The notes under the pieces: model-generated
What the model was told of the DNA's origin: nothing
The model's database searches: none
Seen by the model: the letters and a program-made list of their open reading frames with translations, nothing else
Shown here: piece after piece, positions 5,944 through 9,141 of the stretch
Layout of the letters: each line of letters starts with the position of its first letter
Position numbering within the stretch: the stretch's first letter is position 1
Program-made: the position numbers and the translations under genes
From: Chloroflexota bacterium
Lineage (GTDB): Bacteria; Chloroflexota; Anaerolineae; Fen-1058
Direction of reading: 5' to 3'
DNA: 9,141 nucleotides
Assembly (NCBI GenBank): GCA_016219235.1
Contig: JACRBO010000122.1
Coordinates: forward strand, 1 to 9,141

Positions 5944-6576
5944 ATGGATCCTATCCAAAATAGCGGCTATTACTATCCCAACAGGATGACCCGGATTTTC
6001 TTGCAGGCGATGGAAGAGATCATGGGTAAAAACGGCTTGAATGCCGTGTTGAATATGGCGCGACTGTCTTATCTGATCGATAATTATCCCCCCGATAATC
6101 TTGAGAAAGAGTTTGACTTTTCGTCGTTTACCTCGTTAAACACGGCGCTGGAAGAGATGTATGGGCCACGCGGCGGGCGTGGGCTGGCGCTGCGCGGCGG
6201 GCGAGCGTCGTTTGCGCGCGGGCTGCAGAGCTTTGGCGCCATGGCCGGCGTCGGCGATCTGGCTTTCAAAGTGCTGCCGCTAGGCGCGAAGCTAAAGATG
6301 GGGTTGCCCGCCGTGGCCGGCATCTTTACGCAGGTCAGCGATCAGATCAGCCGGGTGGAAGAGAAGGACGATCATTTCGATTACTTCATCGATCGTTGCC
6401 CGATCTGCTGGGGCCGCAAGACAGACAAACCGGTGTGTCACGTTTCGACGGGCGTGCTGCAAGAGGCGCTGCGCTGGGTTAGCGGCGGCAAAGAATTCCG
6501 CGTGGATGAGACGCACTGCATCGCCATGGGCGACAAGGCGTGCGTGTTTGCCGTCTATAAAGAGCCGGTCGGGTAG
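5944..6576 (+). CDS. V4R (4-vinyl reductase-type) domain protein
   Basis: This 210-residue soluble protein has a helical N-terminal part (about 14-140) and a C-terminal V4R cysteine signature: C152-x2-C155, C165, then H191-C192 and C200 in DETHCIAMGDKACVF. This is the pattern of the V4R/BchJ-type ligand-binding domain, in which Cys/His residues can hold a metal and a hydrophobic pocket binds a small molecule. Such domains serve as sensors of hydrocarbons or tetrapyrrole-like ligands more often than as enzymes (family knowledge). A bacteriochlorophyll role cannot be claimed, since no bch gene is present. ATG 5944 is chosen for the AGGAGGT at 5934-5940; an upstream in-frame start at 5893 has no such site. 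It is divergent from a histidine kinase and followed by a response regulator, suggesting it supplies the ligand input of that pathway. Confidence 0.83.
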   Translation: MDPIQNSGYYYPNRMTRIFLQAMEEIMGKNGLNAVLNMARLSYLIDNYPPDNLEKEFDFSSFTSLNTALEEMYGPRGGRGLALRGGRASFARGLQSFGAMAGVGDLAFKVLPLGAKLKMGLPAVAGIFTQVSDQISRVEEKDDHFDYFIDRCPICWGRKTDKPVCHVSTGVLQEALRWVSGGKEFRVDETHCIAMGDKACVFAVYKEPVG

Positions 6577-6632
6577 TTGAACCGTCCACCGCTCGATCGG
6601 CGATTGCCGCCCAGGCCGGATCGAACGATATC

Positions 6633-6662
6633 CGTAAAACCCGCTCGGCGGGTTTTACGTTT
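6633..6662 (+). terminator. Hairpin terminator after the V4R gene
   Basis: CGTAAAACCCGC (6633-6644) and GCGGGTTTTACG (6648-6659) form a perfect 12-bp stem with a 3-base TCG loop, followed by a short T-run (TTTGT). It lies 56 bases after the V4R stop and 58 bases before the response regulator start, so those two genes are probably separate transcripts or only partly coupled. Confidence 0.8.
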
Positions 6663-6720
6663 GTATGCTGAGAGAACGCGGTCCGGGAATCGCGATGGAT
6701 AATGGTGGTGGAGAGAGCTT

Positions 6721-7587
6721 ATGACCGATCGTCTACAGATGATGGTAGTAGAAGATGATCGCGATACCGCCGAGATGCTGACGGCGTATTTTGAAGCTCA
6801 GGGCTACGATGTGGTGGCGGTGGCCTGGGGGCAGGATGCCGTGCGGATGGCGCAGCAGGACTTGCTGCCCGATCTAATCTTGCTGGATATCCGGCTGCCG
6901 GATATGGACGGCTATGAAGTATGTAAGCGGCTGCGCGCCCACCGCCGCACGCAAAATGTCCCGGTGATTTTTCTGACCGAGAAGCGGGAACGCAGTGATC
7001 GGCTGTCGGGGCTGGAACTGGGCGCGGTCGATTACATCACCAAACCGTTTGACATCCAGGATTTGCGGCTGCGCGTGCGCAACATCCTGCGGCGCTCGAA
7101 ATATCAGACGCTAGTGCATCCGGTAACCGGCCTGCCGTTTGACGATCTGGTGGAAGAACGGCTGCGCGTGATGCTGACACATCACAACTGGGCGCTGTTG
7201 ACTATCAATGTGGGCGGGTTGGATGCGTTTGCCGACCGCTATGGCTTTGTGGCGCGCGACGATGCGCTGCGGGCGCTGGCCTTGATGATGAACAATACGG
7301 CGAACGAAGGCCAGATTGACGGCGAGTCGTCGTTTGTGGGCCAGTTGAGTGACACGCATTTTGTGATCGTCAGCGAGGCGACGCGCGGCGCGGACCTGCG
7401 CGAGCGGCTGGCTACACGCATCCGGCAGGCCGTGCATTATTTCTATCCGGCCAAAGAGCGCGGGCCGCATGACGAACCACCGCCGGCTTTGAAGTTCTCG
7501 GTGGGGGTGATTACGGAGCAAAACGGCCCGTACGCCGACAAAGAGGCGCTGAAAGCGGCGGGTTTGCATTCAGTGCAACCGCTGTAG
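6721..7587 (+). CDS. Response regulator with degenerate GGDEF-like output domain
   Basis: This 288-residue cytoplasmic protein has a receiver domain (about 6-124) with the acidic pocket E11/D12/D13, phospho-acceptor D56 in LLDIRLPD, T86 and K108 in ITKPF. The remainder looks like a decayed GGDEF domain. HPVTGLPF (133-140) matches the DxLTGLxN entry motif, NVGGLDAFADRYGFVARDDA (163-182) matches the substrate-loop helix, and SDTHF (210-214) sits where GGDEF is expected. Loss of both glycines and the acidic pair means it should not make cyclic di-GMP; it may instead bind nucleotide or mediate protein contacts. Total length is near that of REC-GGDEF proteins but with a short end. GGAG at 6710-6713 sets the ATG at 6721. 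The histidine kinase at 4233-5789 is the nearest partner. Confidence 0.88.
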   Translation: MTDRLQMMVVEDDRDTAEMLTAYFEAQGYDVVAVAWGQDAVRMAQQDLLPDLILLDIRLPDMDGYEVCKRLRAHRRTQNVPVIFLTEKRERSDRLSGLELGAVDYITKPFDIQDLRLRVRNILRRSKYQTLVHPVTGLPFDDLVEERLRVMLTHHNWALLTINVGGLDAFADRYGFVARDDALRALALMMNNTANEGQIDGESSFVGQLSDTHFVIVSEATRGADLRERLATRIRQAVHYFYPAKERGPHDEPPPALKFSVGVITEQNGPYADKEALKAAGLHSVQPL

Positions 7588-7607
7588 AAGTTTGAGCCGA
7601 ATCGTCA

Positions 7608-7640
7608 GAGCTCTTCGCGCCGCGAAGGGCTTTTTGTTTT
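7608..7640 (+). terminator. Rho-independent terminator after the response regulator
   Basis: AGCTCTTCGC (7609-7618) pairs with GCGAAGGGCT (7622-7631) around a GCC loop, with one G-T wobble, and is followed by TTTTTGTTTT. It starts 21 bases after the stop codon. The T-run ends about 20 bases before the -10 of the next gene. Confidence 0.85.
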
Positions 7641-7655
7641 GGGCAGGGCTGAGGA

Positions 7656-7664
7656 TGGTATAAT
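7656..7664 (+). promoter_or_regulatory. Extended -10 promoter of the glycosyltransferase
   Basis: TGGTATAAT at 7656-7664 is an exact extended -10. The -35 region lies in the T-rich tail of the preceding terminator and is not a good match. Transcription would begin near 7671, 12 bases before the ATG at 7683, with GGGGTGA (7673-7679) as the ribosome binding site. Confidence 0.7.
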
Positions 7665-7682
7665 CTCACGCCGGGGTGATCT

Positions 7683-8396
7683 ATGACAGCGCTCGTCGTC
7701 GTACCGACGTACAATGAAGCCGACAATATTGCTCATTTCGCCGCAGCTGTGCTGGCGTTGGCTGTGCCCGTAGATATGGTGATTGTGGACGATGCCTCAC
7801 CGGACGGGACGGGGCAGATTGCCGATCGGCTGGCGGCAGACTCCGATCGGGTGCACGTGCTTCATCGCACCGGTTTGCGGGGCCTGGGCCGCGCGTATGT
7901 CGACGGGTTCCGCTGGGCGATTCAGCAGGGCTACGATCGCATCATCCAGATGGATGCGGATTTCTCGCATTCGCCGCATTATCTGCCGACGATGCTGGAG
8001 AAGTCCGAAGAGTGTGATGTAGTCGTGGGGTCGCGGTACGTCAGCGGCGGCGGGCACGACGAGAAGTGGGAGGCCGGCCGGGTGCTGCTGTCGGCGTGGG
8101 CCAACGTGTACGCGCGCGCGATCCTGCGCCTGAAAGTACATGATGCGACGGCGGGCTTCAAGTGCTGGACACGTTCGGCGCTGGAGCGGATTCAACTGGA
8201 GCGGGTGAAGTCAAACGGCTATGTGTTCCAGGTCGAAATGTCGTACTTGAGCCAGCGCCTGGGCCTGCGCGTGATCGAGATTCCTATTTACTTTGAAGAT
8301 CGCCGCATCGGCCAGAGCAAGATGAGCATTCCGGTGAAGCTGGAAGCGGCCTGGCGCGTGTGGCAGGTAGGCTGGCGACATAGAAATGTACAGTGA
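7683..8396 (+). CDS. Polyprenol-phosphate mannose synthase-type GT2 glycosyltransferase
   Basis: This 237-residue family 2 glycosyltransferase should transfer a sugar, probably mannose from GDP-mannose, to polyprenyl phosphate on the cytoplasmic face. Visible motifs: VPTYNE at 7-12, [10 protein letters not shown] (35-44) with the nucleotide-binding Asp pair D36/D37, the metal-binding DAD at 91-93 in [18 protein letters not shown] (116-123), TAGFKCW (156-162) and GQSKMS (210-215). The last two are characteristic of the DPM1/Ppm1 group. It ends without the C-terminal membrane helices found in GtrB or yeast Dpm1 types, so it is a soluble, membrane-associated catalytic form like human DPM1 (which needs partners) or actinobacterial Ppm1 catalytic domains. 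The sugar could be glucose rather than mannose. Its neighbour is a candidate user of the lipid-linked sugar. Confidence 0.9.
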   Translation: MTALVVVPTYNEADNIAHFAAAVLALAVPVDMVIVDDASPDGTGQIADRLAADSDRVHVLHRTGLRGLGRAYVDGFRWAIQQGYDRIIQMDADFSHSPHYLPTMLEKSEECDVVVGSRYVSGGGHDEKWEAGRVLLSAWANVYARAILRLKVHDATAGFKCWTRSALERIQLERVKSNGYVFQVEMSYLSQRLGLRVIEIPIYFEDRRIGQSKMSIPVKLEAAWRVWQVGWRHRNVQ

Positions 8397-8397
8397 A

Positions 8398-8493
8398 CAA
8401 TGCTCAATGCTCAATGCATAATGCATAGTTCATAGTGCTTAATGCGTTCCTCCAACGTCCAACGTCCAATTTCTAATCTCCAAACTCCAATCG
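8398..8493. repeat. Two-block heptanucleotide degenerate tandem repeat abutting a start codon
   Basis: Block one has seven 7-base units from 8398 to 8446 with consensus YAATGCN: CAATGCT at 8398 and 8405, CAATGCA at 8412, TAATGCA at 8419, and later units drift. After a 5-base break, block two has six 7-base units from 8452 to 8493 with consensus CCAANNT: CCAACGT at 8452 and 8459, CCAATTT at 8466, CCAAACT at 8480, CCAATCG at 8487. The last unit ends on the base before ATG 8494. No promoter, ribosome binding site or terminator is visible in this 97-base gap. Confidence 0.85.
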
Positions 8494-9141
8494 ATGTTAA
8501 GCTCTCGCCGCGCTGATCTGCTGATTCTGGCCCTGCTGTTTGTCCTGCCGCTGATGCTGTTCTGGTCGGTGACGGTGGGCGGGCAGACGCTGCTGCCCGC
8601 GGATAATCTCTTCCAGTTTCAGCCGTGGCAAGCCGCCGCCGATCAGTTCGGCGCGCAGGTGCCGCAGAATCAACTGCTGAGCGACCTGGTTCTCGAGAAG
8701 TACGCCTGGAAGAAGTTCATCGTCGAGTCGATTCAGCAGCGCAACGCGCCGCTGTGGAATCCCAATTTGTTTGCGGGCGCGCCGTTTCTGGCGAACGGCC
8801 AGCATTCCGCGTATTATCCCTTCTCCGTTATCTTCTACGTTTTGCCTCTCGCGAATGCCTACGGCTGGTTCACGGTCTCGCAGTTGTTTCTGGCGGGCGC
8901 GTTCATGTACGCCTTCTGCCGCGTGCTGGGCATTGGTCGCCTGGGCAGTGCGTTTGGGGCAATCGCTTATCAACTGAGCGGCTTCTACATCGTCAGCGTG
9001 GTGTTCACGATGATCATTGCAGCGGCGGCGTGGCTGCCGTTATTGCTGGCGCTGATTGAACTGATCATCCAACAACGCCCGCTCTTCGGGCGACGCGCGA
9101 CCCTGCCGTGGGTGCTGATCGGCGCGGTGGCGCTGGCATGC
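8494..9141 (+). CDS. YfhO-like multi-pass membrane protein (N-terminal part, runs off window)
   Basis: The frame is open from ATG 8494 to the right edge, 216 residues so far. It begins MLSSRRADLL, then a hydrophobic helix at about 8-28, a non-membrane stretch with DNLFQFQPWQ (37-46) and PLWNPNLFAGAPFLANGQ (86-103), and further helices near 107-121, 123-142, 152-177 and 178-192. The acidic D37 in the first loop followed by the PLWNP...G.P....Q segment is typical of YfhO-like and GT-C-fold proteins, which use polyprenyl-phosphate sugars on the outer face of the membrane (family knowledge, recalled). That fits the upstream polyprenol-phosphate mannose synthase. The start has no Shine-Dalgarno because the heptamer repeat abuts it; the next Met is at codon 21, inside the first helix, so the first ATG is preferred. 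Confidence 0.82.
   Translation, partial: MLSSRRADLLILALLFVLPLMLFWSVTVGGQTLLPADNLFQFQPWQAAADQFGAQVPQNQLLSDLVLEKYAWKKFIVESIQQRNAPLWNPNLFAGAPFLANGQHSAYYPFSVIFYVLPLANAYGWFTVSQLFLAGAFMYAFCRVLGIGRLGSAFGAIAYQLSGFYIVSVVFTMIIAAAAWLPLLLALIELIIQQRPLFGRRATLPWVLIGAVALAC

Noticed and set aside
5790..5945. N-terminal extension of the histidine kinase to the ATG at 5945
   Set aside because: The extension crosses a perfect extended -10 for the kinase and both promoter elements of the divergent V4R gene, and its residues precede the GAF domain without any recognisable content.
6698..6703. GATAAT as the -10 of the response regulator
   Set aside because: No -35 is found at 16-18 bases, and a start near 6710 would cut into the GGAG ribosome binding site, so it is not called a promoter.
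8398..8493. CRISPR array
   Set aside because: The units are only 7 bases long and contiguous, with no spacers; this is a tandem microsatellite-like tract.
8497..8973. Minus-strand open frame (158 codons) at the right end
   Set aside because: The plus frame from 8494 encodes hydrophobic helices and a YfhO-like loop; the minus frame is charged, Arg/Gln-rich low-complexity sequence, as expected of a membrane gene's complement.

Overview
The window looks like chromosomal DNA of a moderately GC-rich bacterium, most likely a Chloroflexota (Anaerolineae-type) genome. That placement is inferred from the gene mix: a PASTA-less Ser/Thr kinase, an FHA plus winged-helix regulator, a CpXC zinc-binding protein, a V4R protein beside two-component proteins, and a YfhO-like membrane protein. 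There is no rRNA or marker gene to prove it. No phage, plasmid, transposase, tRNA, rRNA or CRISPR feature is visible. Genes are tightly packed and no gap exceeds about 155 bases.

Layout. The end of a probable membrane protein (1-51, +) converges on a Ser/Thr protein kinase (82-1140, -). The kinase is divergent from an operon of an FHA/winged-helix regulator (1328-1981), a JAB/JAMM-like metallopeptidase (1978-2424, ATGA overlap) and an 89-residue unknown protein (2426-2695). This operon ends at a very strong hairpin terminator (2731-2770). The kinase and the regulator are separated by a ~117 bp foldback element. A CpXC protein (2788-4146, -) lies downstream of a soluble GAF-PAS histidine kinase (4233-5789, -). 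The histidine kinase is divergent from a V4R-domain protein (5944-6576, +), followed by a response regulator with a degenerate GGDEF-like output domain (6721-7587, +). Last come a polyprenol-phosphate-mannose synthase-type glycosyltransferase (7683-8396, +) and the start of a YfhO-like multi-pass membrane protein (8494 to the right edge).

How the genes may work together. The left half looks like a phospho-signalling unit: the kinase would phosphorylate an FHA or FHA-bound partner, and the FHA protein carries its own OmpR/PhoB-type DNA-binding domain. The JAB and small-protein pair is translationally coupled to it and is the least understood cassette here. The middle looks like a sensory module (V4R sensor, histidine kinase, response regulator) around a divergent promoter region with nested dyads. 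The right end looks like envelope glycosylation: the glycosyltransferase would make a polyprenyl-phosphate sugar donor, and the YfhO-like protein is a candidate user of it.

The most unusual structure is in the gaps. Three intergenic stretches (47-83, 4177-4240, 8398-8493) are built of degenerate 7- or 8-base units in strict register, with a different unit in each gap. One of them runs right up to a start codon in place of a ribosome binding site. The palindrome CGATCG is also strongly over-represented: 25 sites counted by eye against about 3 expected.
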